Positions 29,325 to 39,202 are shown, counted from the stretch's first letter. The stretch: 64,000 nucleotides of DNA from Flavobacterium sp. xlx-214 (GCF_013874595.1 NZ_CP059431.1:1922001-1986000), one strand, 5' to 3'. Notes: generated by a model not told the origin, from the letters alone. Translations and numbers: made by a program.

Positions 29325-31529
29325 ATGACACAAGAAGAAATAGAAAAAGAAAACAAAGAAATAGCACGTGAATATAAAGAGCTTTTAAGTATTAGTTACC
29401 AAACTTTATCTGATGAAGATAAAAAATTAATACGCAAAGCCTTTGATGTGGCGGTTGAAGCACATAAAGACCAACGAAGAAAATCGGGCGAAGCTTATAT
29501 TTTCCATCCTATTGCGGTGGCTAAAATTGTGGCTTCTGAAATTGGTTTGGGTCCAACTTCTATTGCTGCTGCTTTAATGCATGATGTTGTAGAAGATACT
29601 GAAATTACAGTTGAAGATATTGAGCGCATGTTTAATCCTAAAATTGCTAAAATTGTTGAAGGATTAACAAAGATTTCTAGAATGGAACCCGATCCAGATA
29701 TCTCACTACAAGCTGAAAATTATCGTAAAATGTTACTTACGTTGAATGATGATGTGCGTGTAATTCTGATAAAAATTGCCGATAGATTGCATAATATGCA
29801 AACTATGGAAAGCATGGCGCCGTATAAACAGGCAAAAATCGCCTCTGAAACCTTATACATTTATGCTCCTTTAGCACATAGATTGGGTTTGTTCAACATT
29901 AAAACAAAACTAGAAGATTTAGGTTTAAAATACACTGAACCAGATGTTTATAATGATATTTTAAGCAAAACAAAAGAAAGTAAAGAAGAACAAACGGCTT
30001 ATATTGAAAGCATTACATCGGTTTTAAAAGAAGCGCTTGATAAAGAAAATATTGATTTTGCAATAAAAGGTCGACCAAAATCAATTTATTCTATTGTAAG
30101 AAAAATGAAAGCGCAAGGCGTAACTTTTGATCAAGTTTACGACAAGTTTGCTATTAGAATTATTTACAATTCTGATACTCATGATGAAAAATTTGTGGCT
30201 TGGAAGATTTATTCTGTAGTAACTGATCATTACCGTCCATCGCCAAGTAGATTGCGTGATTGGATTTCATCACCAAAATCTACAGGTTATGAAGCTTTAC
30301 ACATAACGGTTATGGGACCAAAAGGTCGTTGGGTTGAAGTACAAATTCGAAGCGAACGTATGGACGAAATTGCTGAGAAAGGATACGCTGCCCATTACAA
30401 ATACAAACAAGGCGTTACCGAAGAAAACAGTTTGGATAAATGGTTGAATTTACTAAAAGAAACTTTAGAAAGTCAAGAATCTAATGCAGTTGATTTTGTT
30501 GAGGATTTTAAACTGAATTTATACGCTAAGGAAATTTATATTTTCACCCCAAAAGGTGAAATTAAATCGTTGCCAAAAGGCGCAACAGCTTTAGATTTTG
30601 CTTTTAGTATTCATACCGATATTGGTTTAAAAACGCGTGGTACAAAAGTAAACGGTAAGTTGGTTCCGTTAAATTATGAATTAAATTCTGGCGATCAGGT
30701 TGAAATTATTACATCAGCAAATCAAAAACCAAGCTCGCATTGGTTAGAATATGTAACTACTGCACGTGCTAAAAATAAAATTAAGAATGTTTTAAATGAA
30801 GATACTAAACGAATTTCTGACGAAGGAAAAGAAGTTTTAACGCGTAAACTAAAACATTTAAAAATTACACTTGATGAAAAAACAGTTAATGAACTAGTAA
30901 ATTTCTTTAAACTAAAAACAAGTCAAGAATTATTTTATCGTGTAGGTTCAGGAAAAATCGAAAATCAACAATTAAAAGATTTTGCAAGCCACAAAAACAG
31001 CAACGCTTTCTTAAATTTCTTTAAGAAAACCATTCGTAAAGATGCACCTGAACAAAAACAAGAAACCAAATTAGATTTACTTGTTTTTGGTAAAGATGAT
31101 GAAAAGCTAGATTATAAATTAGCATCATGTTGTAACCCTATTCCAGGCGATAATGTTTTTGGTTTTGTAACCATTAATGAAGGCATTAAAGTACATAAAA
31201 TTGATTGTCCAAATGCAATTAGTTTACAATCAAACTACGCTTATCGTATTTTACCAGCAAAATGGATTGACTCTTCAATACAAGAATTCAATGCTACTTT
31301 ACTTATTAAAGGAATTGATGGTTTAGGTTTAACAAACGAGCTTACAAGAGTGATTTCCAATCAAATGACCGTAAATATCCAAAGTATTTCTTTAAGTTCA
31401 AACGCAGGTATATTTAATGGTCAAATTACAGTTATAGTGCCCAATAATCAAGTGTTAAATAAATTAATTGAGAATATACAATCTATAGACGGTGTTGAAA
31501 AAATAACCCGAGTTTTTGGAGCTGCATAA
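29325..31529 (+). CDS. relA/spoT: Bifunctional (p)ppGpp synthetase/hydrolase (RelA/SpoT family)
   Basis: Makes and degrades the stringent-response alarmone. 734 residues, full length. The HD hydrolase domain has the intact motif MHDVVED (His86-Asp87) and KIADRLHNMQTM. The synthetase domain shows YDKFAIRIIY, SSPKSTGYEALHITV and VEVQIRSERMDEIAEKGYAAHYKYK. The TGS domain starts near residue 400 (YIFTPKGEIKSLPKGATALDFAF), a Cys-containing segment (LASCCNPIPGDNV) lies near 600, and a C-terminal ACT domain runs from about 660. Both activities should be present. The next genes, a Fur-family regulator and purA, sit on the same strand; ppGpp is known to inhibit PurA in several bacteria. Confidence 0.96.
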   Translation: MTQEEIEKENKEIAREYKELLSISYQTLSDEDKKLIRKAFDVAVEAHKDQRRKSGEAYIFHPIAVAKIVASEIGLGPTSIAAALMHDVVEDTEITVEDIERMFNPKIAKIVEGLTKISRMEPDPDISLQAENYRKMLLTLNDDVRVILIKIADRLHNMQTMESMAPYKQAKIASETLYIYAPLAHRLGLFNIKTKLEDLGLKYTEPDVYNDILSKTKESKEEQTAYIESITSVLKEALDKENIDFAIKGRPKSIYSIVRKMKAQGVTFDQVYDKFAIRIIYNSDTHDEKFVAWKIYSVVTDHYRPSPSRLRDWISSPKSTGYEALHITVMGPKGRWVEVQIRSERMDEIAEKGYAAHYKYKQGVTEENSLDKWLNLLKETLESQESNAVDFVEDFKLNLYAKEIYIFTPKGEIKSLPKGATALDFAFSIHTDIGLKTRGTKVNGKLVPLNYELNSGDQVEIITSANQKPSSHWLEYVTTARAKNKIKNVLNEDTKRISDEGKEVLTRKLKHLKITLDEKTVNELVNFFKLKTSQELFYRVGSGKIENQQLKDFASHKNSNAFLNFFKKTIRKDAPEQKQETKLDLLVFGKDDEKLDYKLASCCNPIPGDNVFGFVTINEGIKVHKIDCPNAISLQSNYAYRILPAKWIDSSIQEFNATLLIKGIDGLGLTNELTRVISNQMTVNIQSISLSSNAGIFNGQITVIVPNNQVLNKLIENIQSIDGVEKITRVFGAA

Positions 31530-31569
31530 TTTAGATGCTTTTTAATTTTCAGTATCAATAATAAAGATT

Positions 31570-31577
31570 TATATTTG
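31570..31577 (+). promoter_or_regulatory. -7 box of the Fur-family gene, deciding its start
   Basis: TATATTTG overlaps an in-frame GTG at 31577. Transcription would start a few bases later, so the ATG at 31595 is the usable start, with a very short leader. Confidence 0.5.
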
Positions 31578-31594
31578 TGTCGTTAAAAAATACC

Positions 31595-32047
31595 ATGAAA
31601 GAAGATAAAAATCAAGAGATTGTAAAAAATGTTTTTATCAAATATTTAGAAGAAAAAGGTCATAGAAAAACACCTGAGCGCTACGCTATTCTTCAAGAAA
31701 TATATGATAGCGAAGAGCATTTTGATATAGAATCGCTTTACATTAAAATGAAAAACAAGAACTATCGTGTAAGTAGAGCAACGCTTTATAATACGATTGA
31801 GTTGTTATTGGAATGTGGTTTGGTACGTCGTCATCAATTCGGTCAAAACCAATCGCATTACGAAAAGTCGTATTTTGATAAACAACACGATCACATCATT
31901 TTAACGGATACTGGCGAAGTAATTGAATTTTGCGATCCTAGAATTCAAACCATAAAACAAACAATTGAAGAAATTTTTGGTGTTAAAATCAACAATCACT
32001 CTTTATATTTTTACGGTACTAAAGAAAACAAAGACACAACTAAATAA
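31595..32047 (+). CDS. Fur-family metal/peroxide-responsive repressor
   Basis: 150 residues from ATG 31595. The N-terminal winged helix has [32 protein letters not shown] and the recognition segment [19 protein letters not shown]. Metal-site histidines lie in [12 protein letters not shown] and [19 protein letters not shown]. The two CxxC pairs that bind structural zinc in classical Fur are absent, as in many Bacteroidota members. It could be Fur (iron), PerR (peroxide) or Zur; sequence alone does not decide. Own promoter box, then purA 28 bases downstream, so purA may be co-transcribed. Confidence 0.9.
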   Translation: MKEDKNQEIVKNVFIKYLEEKGHRKTPERYAILQEIYDSEEHFDIESLYIKMKNKNYRVSRATLYNTIELLLECGLVRRHQFGQNQSHYEKSYFDKQHDHIILTDTGEVIEFCDPRIQTIKQTIEEIFGVKINNHSLYFYGTKENKDTTK

Positions 32048-32075
32048 TTAAAAACAGACTAACATACACAGCATT

Positions 32076-33347
32076 ATGACAGTAGATTTGCTACTTGGTC
32101 TTCAATGGGGAGATGAAGGAAAAGGGAAAATTGTAGATGTTCTTACTTCAAAATACGACATTATTGCGCGTTTTCAAGGTGGTCCAAACGCAGGACACAC
32201 TTTAGAATTTGATGGAATTAAACACGTTTTAAGAACTATTCCTTCAGGAATTTTCCACAAAAAATCAATCAACATTATTGGTAACGGGGTTGTTATAGAT
32301 CCAGTTGTTTTTCAAAAAGAAATTGAAGGTTTACAACAATTTGATATTGATGTACAATCACGTTTATTAATTTCAAGAAAAGCACATTTAATTTTACCAA
32401 CGCACCGTTTACTAGATGCTGCTTCAGAAGCATCAAAAGGTAAAGCAAAAATTGGTTCTACATTAAAAGGTATTGGTCCTACTTATATGGATAAAACTGG
32501 TAGAAATGGTTTGCGTGTGGGTGATATTGAATTAGCCGATTTTAAAGAGCGTTACAATACATTAGCTGAAAAACATATTGATATGATTAAATTCTACAAT
32601 GTAGATTTACAATATGATTTAGCTGAAATGGAAGCTGAATTCTTTGCTGCTGTTGAAGAATTAAAAAAATTAACTTTTATTGATTCTGAATTCTATTTAA
32701 ACAATGCTTTAAAAGAAGGAAAATCAATTTTGGCAGAAGGTGCTCAAGGTTCATTATTAGATATCGATTTTGGTACGTATCCTTTTGTAACATCTTCAAA
32801 CACAACTGCTGCAGGTGCTTGTACAGGTTTAGGTGTTGCGCCTAATAAAGTAAAAGATGTTTTTGGTATTTTCAAAGCATATACTACACGTGTTGGATCG
32901 GGTCCATTCCCTACCGAATTATTTGATGAAGTAGGACAAACAATGGCAAAAGTGGGTAATGAATTTGGATCGGTTACGGGGCGTGCACGTCGTTGTGGCT
33001 GGTTAGATTTAGTTGCTTTAAAATATGCTGTTGAAGTAAACGGTGTTACAGCACTTTACATGATGAAAGGTGATGTTTTATCAGGTTTTGATACTTTAAA
33101 AGTATGTACTGCATATACTTATAAAGGACAAGAAATTGATCATTTACCTTACAATATTGAAGAAGAAAATGTACAACCTGTTTTTGTTGAGAAAAAAGGT
33201 TGGAAACAAGATTTAACGGGTTTAACATCTTATGATGCATTACCTGCCGAATTAAAAGAATACATTACATTTATTGAAGAATACGTGGGTGTGCCAATTA
33301 AAGTTGTTTCTGTTGGTCCAGATCGTAAGCAAACAATAATGAAGTAA
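32076..33347 (+). CDS. purA: Adenylosuccinate synthetase
   Basis: Joins IMP and aspartate with GTP to make adenylosuccinate, the committed step to AMP. 423 residues, normal length. The GTP/IMP loop is intact at the N-terminus (GLQWGDEGKGKIVD), followed by GGPNAGHT, GIGPTYMDKTGRNG, EGAQGSLLDIDFGTYPFVTSS and the SVTGRARRCGWLDLVAL block. Downstream of the Fur-family gene and ended by a terminator. Confidence 0.98.
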   Translation: MTVDLLLGLQWGDEGKGKIVDVLTSKYDIIARFQGGPNAGHTLEFDGIKHVLRTIPSGIFHKKSINIIGNGVVIDPVVFQKEIEGLQQFDIDVQSRLLISRKAHLILPTHRLLDAASEASKGKAKIGSTLKGIGPTYMDKTGRNGLRVGDIELADFKERYNTLAEKHIDMIKFYNVDLQYDLAEMEAEFFAAVEELKKLTFIDSEFYLNNALKEGKSILAEGAQGSLLDIDFGTYPFVTSSNTTAAGACTGLGVAPNKVKDVFGIFKAYTTRVGSGPFPTELFDEVGQTMAKVGNEFGSVTGRARRCGWLDLVALKYAVEVNGVTALYMMKGDVLSGFDTLKVCTAYTYKGQEIDHLPYNIEEENVQPVFVEKKGWKQDLTGLTSYDALPAELKEYITFIEEYVGVPIKVVSVGPDRKQTIMK

Positions 33348-33368
33348 TTTTTTACTTCTTGCAACAAT

Positions 33369-33404
33369 AAAAAATCCTGTAATTGAAAGATTATAGGATT
33401 TTTT
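33369..33404 (+). terminator. purA terminator
   Basis: A 15-bp stem with one G-U pair (33369-33383 with 33390-33404, 6-base loop), then a T-rich tail. It overlaps the longest upstream reading of the helicase gene, which supports the internal start at 33452. Confidence 0.75.
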
Positions 33405-33451
33405 ATTTTAATTTAAACTGTTACTTTTACCCCGTATCTAACAAAAAAGTT

Positions 33452-36400
33452 ATGAATAGTTTTAATGCTGAAGTTTTTGAAGCGTTTCAAAATAAATTAA
33501 AAGTTGGCAACCGCCGTGGCGTGCATTTAAACGCTATTCCGGGTAGTTCTCGTTATAAATTTGATGTTGCTCGATTAGCCACTATTTTTCAAAGTTTACC
33601 CGAACGTTTTATACTTGATTTACTAACGCAACGTACACTCAATTTTAAATTTTCTGTTCATGACACCGCTTCATCTACAAGTGTAAAAAATGATGAAGAA
33701 AACTTTGAAATAACCGAAAATGAGTCGATCACAACTTCAACTATAAGTAGTGAAACTCTTTCAGACAGAGAAAAACAATTGCAACAACTTGCTTTAAGCT
33801 TTGATAATTTGATTTTTCAAAATGATGTGATCAAATCTGAAAAAGGGGTAAATACTTTGGGCTTTGGTTTTCCTATTTTAGTTCGAAAAGATATGAATGA
33901 TGGACAAATTACAGCCTCGCCTATCCTTATTTGGTCAGTAAACATCAAACAATCCAACGAAATGAACACGTGGGAAATTTCCAGAACCGAAGATGATCCC
34001 ATTTATTTAAACGAGGTTTTAATCAATCATTTACAAAGTGATTCTGGTGTTGTTTTAAAGCCAATTTCAGCTGAAATGTTAGAAGATGATAAAATCGACA
34101 AACCTGAATTACATACTATTTGTACTGACATTTTAACACAACTTAAAGTAAATCAAAACATTGACTTCTTGTTAAATAATTACGAACGCATTTTGCCTAT
34201 AAAAACCAAGGCAACTTATAATACTCAGTTAGAAAATCGTGGTGATGCTTTTATTGAAAAATGTGGACTTTTTTCCTTGTTCGAAGTTCAAAAGCAAAAC
34301 ATTATAAACGATTATGAATCATTAAAAAAATCGTTTACAAATGAGGATTTTGTAAATGAATCTTTTCAAAATATTACATCTGTAGAAACAGATCCATCAC
34401 AGCAAAATGTTTTAGAAACCTTAAAAACGCAGTCAAAAATACTTATTCAAGGTCCGCCAGGAACGGGAAAAAGTCAAACTTTAACCGCCGTTTTATTAAA
34501 TGCGTTAGAAAACAAGCAAAAAACCATAGTAGTTTGTGAAAAACAAACGGCGTTAGAAGTGCTTTACAATGCCTTAAACAAATTGGGCTTGGGTAAATAT
34601 TGCATGCTTATTAAAGATAGTTCTTTAGACAGACGGTTGGTTGTTGATGCTGTTAGAAATACCATTGATAGTACCGATTTTAAGAAAACAAATGCTTTAT
34701 TTGATGTACAGATTTTAAAACAAGCAATTGATTCAATAGAAGTTTCAAAAGAATTGATAAATGGTATCCACAATGCTTTAAACGCGAAAGTTATTGATGA
34801 TTTATTGTATACAGATGTTGTTGCAAAAGTATTGCATTTTAGAACAACAAGCCAAAAAGTAGATGTAACTGACTTGCATTTTGAATTTACAAACGAAGAA
34901 TTTTCGCAAATAAAAGATGTTTTCAATCAAGCTGAGAATTTATATAAAACCTTTCAACCTTTTGAAAACAATTTTATTTACAACAATGATCAAATAATAG
35001 CTGACAATCCTTTATTGCTGCAACAACATGTAAATGATGTTTTTGCAGTTTATCATGATAAATGGTTGCATATCAACAAAAATGTTGGTTTGTATGAAAC
35101 CTACTATTATACCAAGAAGAGAGAATTATTTGCGCAACAATTTGATTTAGCTACTAAATTAATAAACGAAACCGAAGTTATTACAGCTACAATTGGTGCT
35201 AACGCAGATGAGTTTAACGAAGAGAAAACAAGTGGATTTTTCTATAAATTGATGGCTTTATTTTCTGGTTCCAAGAAAAAATCGTTACAAAATCAAAAAA
35301 GATTAAAAGAAATTGGTCAACAATTAAAAGAAATAAGTCTTAACAATCATTTTGAAACCTTAAATATCTCAAACAATTTATGGCAAAACAAAACGGAAAT
35401 TATTGCTTATAAAGAAAAAATAGCAACAACAAAAAATAGTTTTGAAGAAAACATAAAAACAGATTTTACTCAAATTGATTTTTTAAACTTCTTTGATAAA
35501 AACATTACTAATGAAACATCAAATGCTATTGTTGCCGATATTCGAAATTTACAAAATCAAATAAAACAAGATGCTTATTTAAAAGACAGTGCTTTTGGTA
35601 ATTCTTTAAACGATTTTAAAAATTACCTCTCAAATATTTTTCAACAACATGAAACCAATCAAAGTAATGATTCTTTGCTTTTAGGCTACAATTGGTATGC
35701 TTTTTATGAAAAACTTTCATCATTCCAAAAGAAATGTGTTGCAAAATTGTATTCACATAATCAGTGGCAAACAACTTTTTTGTATGCTTATTTTTATGAA
35801 TTATTAGTAGAAAAAGCAGCAAATGTTCCAAATTTCAATGAAGCTACTTATAATGAATTACAACTAAAAACGAAAGATTTTGGCGTATTACAAAAAAACT
35901 TCATTCAAAATTATTGGGATGTATCACAACAAACCTCTGTTAAAATATTTGAGCAAAATAATAAGGATATAACAGTTGCAAATTTGTACAACAAACGAAA
36001 AAGTCCTCAACATAACAGATTGCCATTAAGACAAATTGCAATGATGGATACAGATTTGTTTACTACTTTTTTCCCTATTATTTTAACAACTCCCGATGTT
36101 TGCAGTAATTTATTTGAAGGTAAAAACTACTATTTTGACAATGTTGTGTTTGATGAGGCTTCGCAATTAAAACTAGAAGATAATTTGCCCGCTTTGCTAA
36201 AAGGTAAAAATATTATTATTGCGGGAGATGAGCATCAAATGCCGCCTTCAAATTATTTTAGTAAAGTTTTTGATGGAAATATTGAAGATGAAGACGATTT
36301 AGAAGATGAGGAAATCATCACCTTTAAAAACGCTATTTTAAATATTGAATCTTTATTAGATTATGCTTTAGAATATCAATTTGATAAAAATCACTTAGAT

Positions 36401-37447
36401 TTTCATTATCGTTCAAAACATCCATATTTAATTGATTTTTCAAATCATGCCTTTTACAATGCTCGTTTAAAACCGTTACCAAGTAATAACAATGAAAAAC
36501 CGATTGAATTTTATGAAGTTAACGGAACTTTTGATGAGCATATTAATAAAGAAGAAGCCGATAAAGTTGTAGAAATTTTAGAAAAAATAGAAGCAAAATC
36601 AGATGGAACGTATCCATCGGTTGGTATTGCTACCTTTAATATTACACAACGCAATTACATCCGTAGAAAAATCATTCAAAAACAAAGCGAAGAAGGTAAT
36701 AGCGCTTTTAAAGAAAAACTTACGGCTTTAGAAAACGCGGGCTTGTTTGTGAAGAATTTAGAAAATATTCAAGGAGATGAACGTGATATCATCATTATAT
36801 CAACCACTTACGGTAAAAAGAAAGACGGTAAATTCTTGCAAAGTTTTGGTCCCATTAATCATACCAAAGGATACAAATTGTTAAACGTAATCATTACCAG
36901 AGCCAAAGAGAAAATTTACATTTGCAATTCTATTCCTTCAGAATATTACAATTCTTATAAAACAGCTTTAGCTCAAGAAGGTGCCAATAATCGTAGAGCT
37001 GTATTTTATGCTTATTTAGCTTATTGTAAAGCTGTAAGCGATGAAAATGAGCAAACCAGACAAGAAATTTTAAACGAATTAGATCTTTATGGCTCTAAGA
37101 AAAATGAAACACTTGAACAAGAAAACGATACTTTTAGAAAAGAAGTATATCAATTTTTAAAAGCAAAATATCCTTTAGAAACCATTACTTTAAATTACAG
37201 TTTTGGCGGATATACTTTGGATATTTTAATTCAATCAAAAAATCAAAAGCCAATAGCAATTGAATGTTTAACTAAGAAGCAATATCAAGGAAATTTAGCC
37301 TATTTAGAAGATCTTCATAAAGCAAAAATATTACAAAATGCAGGTTATGAATACATTCGTATTTGGAGTCATCTTTCTTGGCAAGAAAATAAAAATTTCA
37401 GCAGCGAAATAGATAAAATATTGAGCAAAAACACTATTTTAAAATAG
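33452..37447 (+). CDS. SF1 helicase with C-terminal endonuclease-like domain
   Basis: 1331 residues from ATG 33452; an in-frame TTG at 33383 lies inside the purA terminator. Order: about 330 residues resembling the N-terminal region of DUF4011-type helicases; Walker A GPPGTGKS at about 334-341; a long insert with coiled-coil texture (about 400-850); Walker B DEAS at about 901 and GDEHQMPP near 924; the C-terminal helicase core with NIQGDERDIIIIS near 1106 and ITRAKEKIYICN near 1147. The last ~100 residues (NYSFGGYTLDILIQ, IAIECLTKKQY, GYEYIRIWSHLSW) match the pattern of the restriction-endonuclease-like domain at the end of DUF4011-helicase defence proteins. The usual IECDG is IECLT here. It stands alone. 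A nucleic-acid motor-nuclease with a defence or repair role is inferred. Confidence 0.8.
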   Translation: MNSFNAEVFEAFQNKLKVGNRRGVHLNAIPGSSRYKFDVARLATIFQSLPERFILDLLTQRTLNFKFSVHDTASSTSVKNDEENFEITENESITTSTISSETLSDREKQLQQLALSFDNLIFQNDVIKSEKGVNTLGFGFPILVRKDMNDGQITASPILIWSVNIKQSNEMNTWEISRTEDDPIYLNEVLINHLQSDSGVVLKPISAEMLEDDKIDKPELHTICTDILTQLKVNQNIDFLLNNYERILPIKTKATYNTQLENRGDAFIEKCGLFSLFEVQKQNIINDYESLKKSFTNEDFVNESFQNITSVETDPSQQNVLETLKTQSKILIQGPPGTGKSQTLTAVLLNALENKQKTIVVCEKQTALEVLYNALNKLGLGKYCMLIKDSSLDRRLVVDAVRNTIDSTDFKKTNALFDVQILKQAIDSIEVSKELINGIHNALNAKVIDDLLYTDVVAKVLHFRTTSQKVDVTDLHFEFTNEEFSQIKDVFNQAENLYKTFQPFENNFIYNNDQIIADNPLLLQQHVNDVFAVYHDKWLHINKNVGLYETYYYTKKRELFAQQFDLATKLINETEVITATIGANADEFNEEKTSGFFYKLMALFSGSKKKSLQNQKRLKEIGQQLKEISLNNHFETLNISNNLWQNKTEIIAYKEKIATTKNSFEENIKTDFTQIDFLNFFDKNITNETSNAIVADIRNLQNQIKQDAYLKDSAFGNSLNDFKNYLSNIFQQHETNQSNDSLLLGYNWYAFYEKLSSFQKKCVAKLYSHNQWQTTFLYAYFYELLVEKAANVPNFNEATYNELQLKTKDFGVLQKNFIQNYWDVSQQTSVKIFEQNNKDITVANLYNKRKSPQHNRLPLRQIAMMDTDLFTTFFPIILTTPDVCSNLFEGKNYYFDNVVFDEASQLKLEDNLPALLKGKNIIIAGDEHQMPPSNYFSKVFDGNIEDEDDLEDEEIITFKNAILNIESLLDYALEYQFDKNHLDFHYRSKHPYLIDFSNHAFYNARLKPLPSNNNEKPIEFYEVNGTFDEHINKEEADKVVEILEKIEAKSDGTYPSVGIATFNITQRNYIRRKIIQKQSEEGNSAFKEKLTALENAGLFVKNLENIQGDERDIIIISTTYGKKKDGKFLQSFGPINHTKGYKLLNVIITRAKEKIYICNSIPSEYYNSYKTALAQEGANNRRAVFYAYLAYCKAVSDENEQTRQEILNELDLYGSKKNETLEQENDTFRKEVYQFLKAKYPLETITLNYSFGGYTLDILIQSKNQKPIAIECLTKKQYQGNLAYLEDLHKAKILQNAGYEYIRIWSHLSWQENKNFSSEIDKILSKNTILK

Positions 37448-37450
37448 TGT
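37431..37450. repeat. Perfect 20-bp palindrome over the helicase stop codon
   Basis: ACACTATTTT followed directly by its reverse complement, with the TAG stop inside the second arm. On the minus strand a T run follows it; on the plus strand it does not, so it is not a standard terminator for the helicase gene. It may be a protein-binding site or a weak terminator. Confidence 0.6.
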
Positions 37451-37514
37451 AAAACCTTTAAAAAGGGTACAATTTGATTAACAAAAGTTTAGTTAACTTA
37501 TCAGTATATTTACG

Positions 37515-37522
37515 TAATTTTG
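37515..37522 (+). promoter_or_regulatory. Candidate -7 box for the OstA-like gene
   Basis: TAATTTTG matches TAnnTTTG and lies 18 bases before the TTG at 37540. It excludes the outer in-frame TTG at 37474 if the box is used. Confidence 0.4.
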
Positions 37523-37539
37523 TAAAAAATATTTTTCGA

Positions 37540-39201
37540 TTGAAAACCACATTTTTATACCTATTTTTCATATTATTCTGCATAACAGGAGTAAGTTCGC
37601 AAACACCAGAACCATCGGGCAAAATAATTAAATTATTAGCTTCTGAGTTTACAGATATAAATGAATTTGAAGTTCCGGGAGCAAAAATTTTAACGGGTAA
37701 TGTACAAATGCAGCATGACAGCATGTATATTTATTGTAACAAAGCCTATTTTTTTGAAAAAGAAAATTATGTAAAACTTTTTGGAAACGTAAAGTTAATT
37801 CAAGATGATACGCTACAAATGGTTAGTAAATATGCAGAATACAATGGAGTTGATAAAATTGCATATGCTTCTGGAAATGTTGTAATGACATCGCCTGATT
37901 CTTCTTTAAAATCAGAAAAAGTGTATTACGATAGAAATACCGGAATTGCTTATTATGATAATTTCGCTACTATTACCAACAAACAAAATACGTTAAAATC
38001 TAAAGCGGGCAAATATTATTCGCATGAATTAAAATACGAGTTTAGAACGCAAGTAGTTATTACAAATCCTGAAACGGTCATCAAATCAAACCATTTAGAT
38101 TATTACGAAGATTCAGGGCATGCATATCTCTTTGGTCCGTCAACTATTGATAATAAAGGAAATCATATTTATACTGAAAACGGTTTTTATGATACGCGTT
38201 TAAACGAAGGAAAAATGATTGATAAATCGTTTATTTTGTATGATAACAAGCGTATTGAAGCCGATGAAATGTATTATGATGAAAAGAAAGGCTATGCAAA
38301 AGGAATTAACAATGTAAAAGTTACCGATACCATAAACAACATGATTGCTACAAGTCATTTTGCAGAGGTTTTTAGAGGAAACGATTCAATTTACATGACC
38401 AAAAAGCCTTTAATTGAATACCATACTCCAAAAGATACTTCGTATTATCATGCTAAAAACCTTCATATTGTAGGGCCAGATAAACAGCGAGTTATTTATG
38501 GATATCCAAATGCACGTTTATTGCGCACACCTGATATGAGTGCCAAAGGCGATTCGTTGCATTACGATCAAAAAACAGGTTTAATGCAATTGATTGGAAC
38601 ACCTGTTGTTTTTAAAGGCGAAAGTCAATTAACTGGAGATATCATTCACCTAATAAATAATGTTACAACAGAAAAATTAGATTCCTTAAAAGTCCTCAAC
38701 AATGCCTTTGTGGTAGAGCGCGATACCTTGGGTACAGGGTATAATCAGGCAAAAGGAATCAATTTATATGGAAAATTTGTTGATGATAAAATAAAGCAAA
38801 TTGATTTGGTTCAAAACGCTGAAATGGTTTATTATTTATACGATGAAGGCGAACTAAAAGGTATTGATAAAGGTATTTGCAGCAAAATTGTGTTAGAATT
38901 AGAAGATAACAAAATTACCACTGCAACACGTATGATAAATCCTGAAGGAACGACCTATCCTCCAGAGCAATTTCCAGAAAATGCTCGACTCTTAAAAGGA
39001 TTTCATTGGCGGGGCGATGAACGAATATATACAGTTGATGAGTTGTTTATAGATGAAGAATTGAAGCACGATGAAACAGCTGCAAAAGAAGTCCTTAAAA
39101 ACGATAAAATCAATGAAAAACCAATGGAAGTTCAAGACAAAACATTGAATTTTAAACGAACTTCAAGATCACAAAACGTTATAAAAAAACGAGGACAATA
39201 A
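37540..39201 (+). CDS. OstA/LptA-like periplasmic protein
   Basis: 553 residues if the TTG at 37540 is the start. No ATG is available before the mature part, and this TTG gives a textbook signal peptide (KTTFLYLFFILFCITGVSSQ). The body has repeated beta-jellyroll strands of the OstA/LptA type: AKILTGNVQMQHDSMYIYCN, AEYNGVDKIAYASGNVVMTS, ADEMYYDEKKGYAKG, GDSLHYDQKTGLMQLIGTPV. LptA-type proteins bridge lipopolysaccharide from inner to outer membrane; this Bacteroidota family probably does the same, but this is inferred. A class-III aminotransferase starts one base after the stop, so the two are co-transcribed. Confidence 0.85.
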   Translation: MKTTFLYLFFILFCITGVSSQTPEPSGKIIKLLASEFTDINEFEVPGAKILTGNVQMQHDSMYIYCNKAYFFEKENYVKLFGNVKLIQDDTLQMVSKYAEYNGVDKIAYASGNVVMTSPDSSLKSEKVYYDRNTGIAYYDNFATITNKQNTLKSKAGKYYSHELKYEFRTQVVITNPETVIKSNHLDYYEDSGHAYLFGPSTIDNKGNHIYTENGFYDTRLNEGKMIDKSFILYDNKRIEADEMYYDEKKGYAKGINNVKVTDTINNMIATSHFAEVFRGNDSIYMTKKPLIEYHTPKDTSYYHAKNLHIVGPDKQRVIYGYPNARLLRTPDMSAKGDSLHYDQKTGLMQLIGTPVVFKGESQLTGDIIHLINNVTTEKLDSLKVLNNAFVVERDTLGTGYNQAKGINLYGKFVDDKIKQIDLVQNAEMVYYLYDEGELKGIDKGICSKIVLELEDNKITTATRMINPEGTTYPPEQFPENARLLKGFHWRGDERIYTVDELFIDEELKHDETAAKEVLKNDKINEKPMEVQDKTLNFKRTSRSQNVIKKRGQ

Positions 39202-39202
39202 A

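Noticed and set aside
33383..33451. Extended N-terminus of the helicase from a TTG
   Set aside because: These bases form the purA terminator arm and tail; the ATG at 33452 starts a natural sequence.
34564..34926. Minus-strand 120-codon frame inside the helicase gene
   Set aside because: Antisense shadow; Cys/Ser/Thr-rich translation typical of reversed A/T-rich coding sequence and no promoter.
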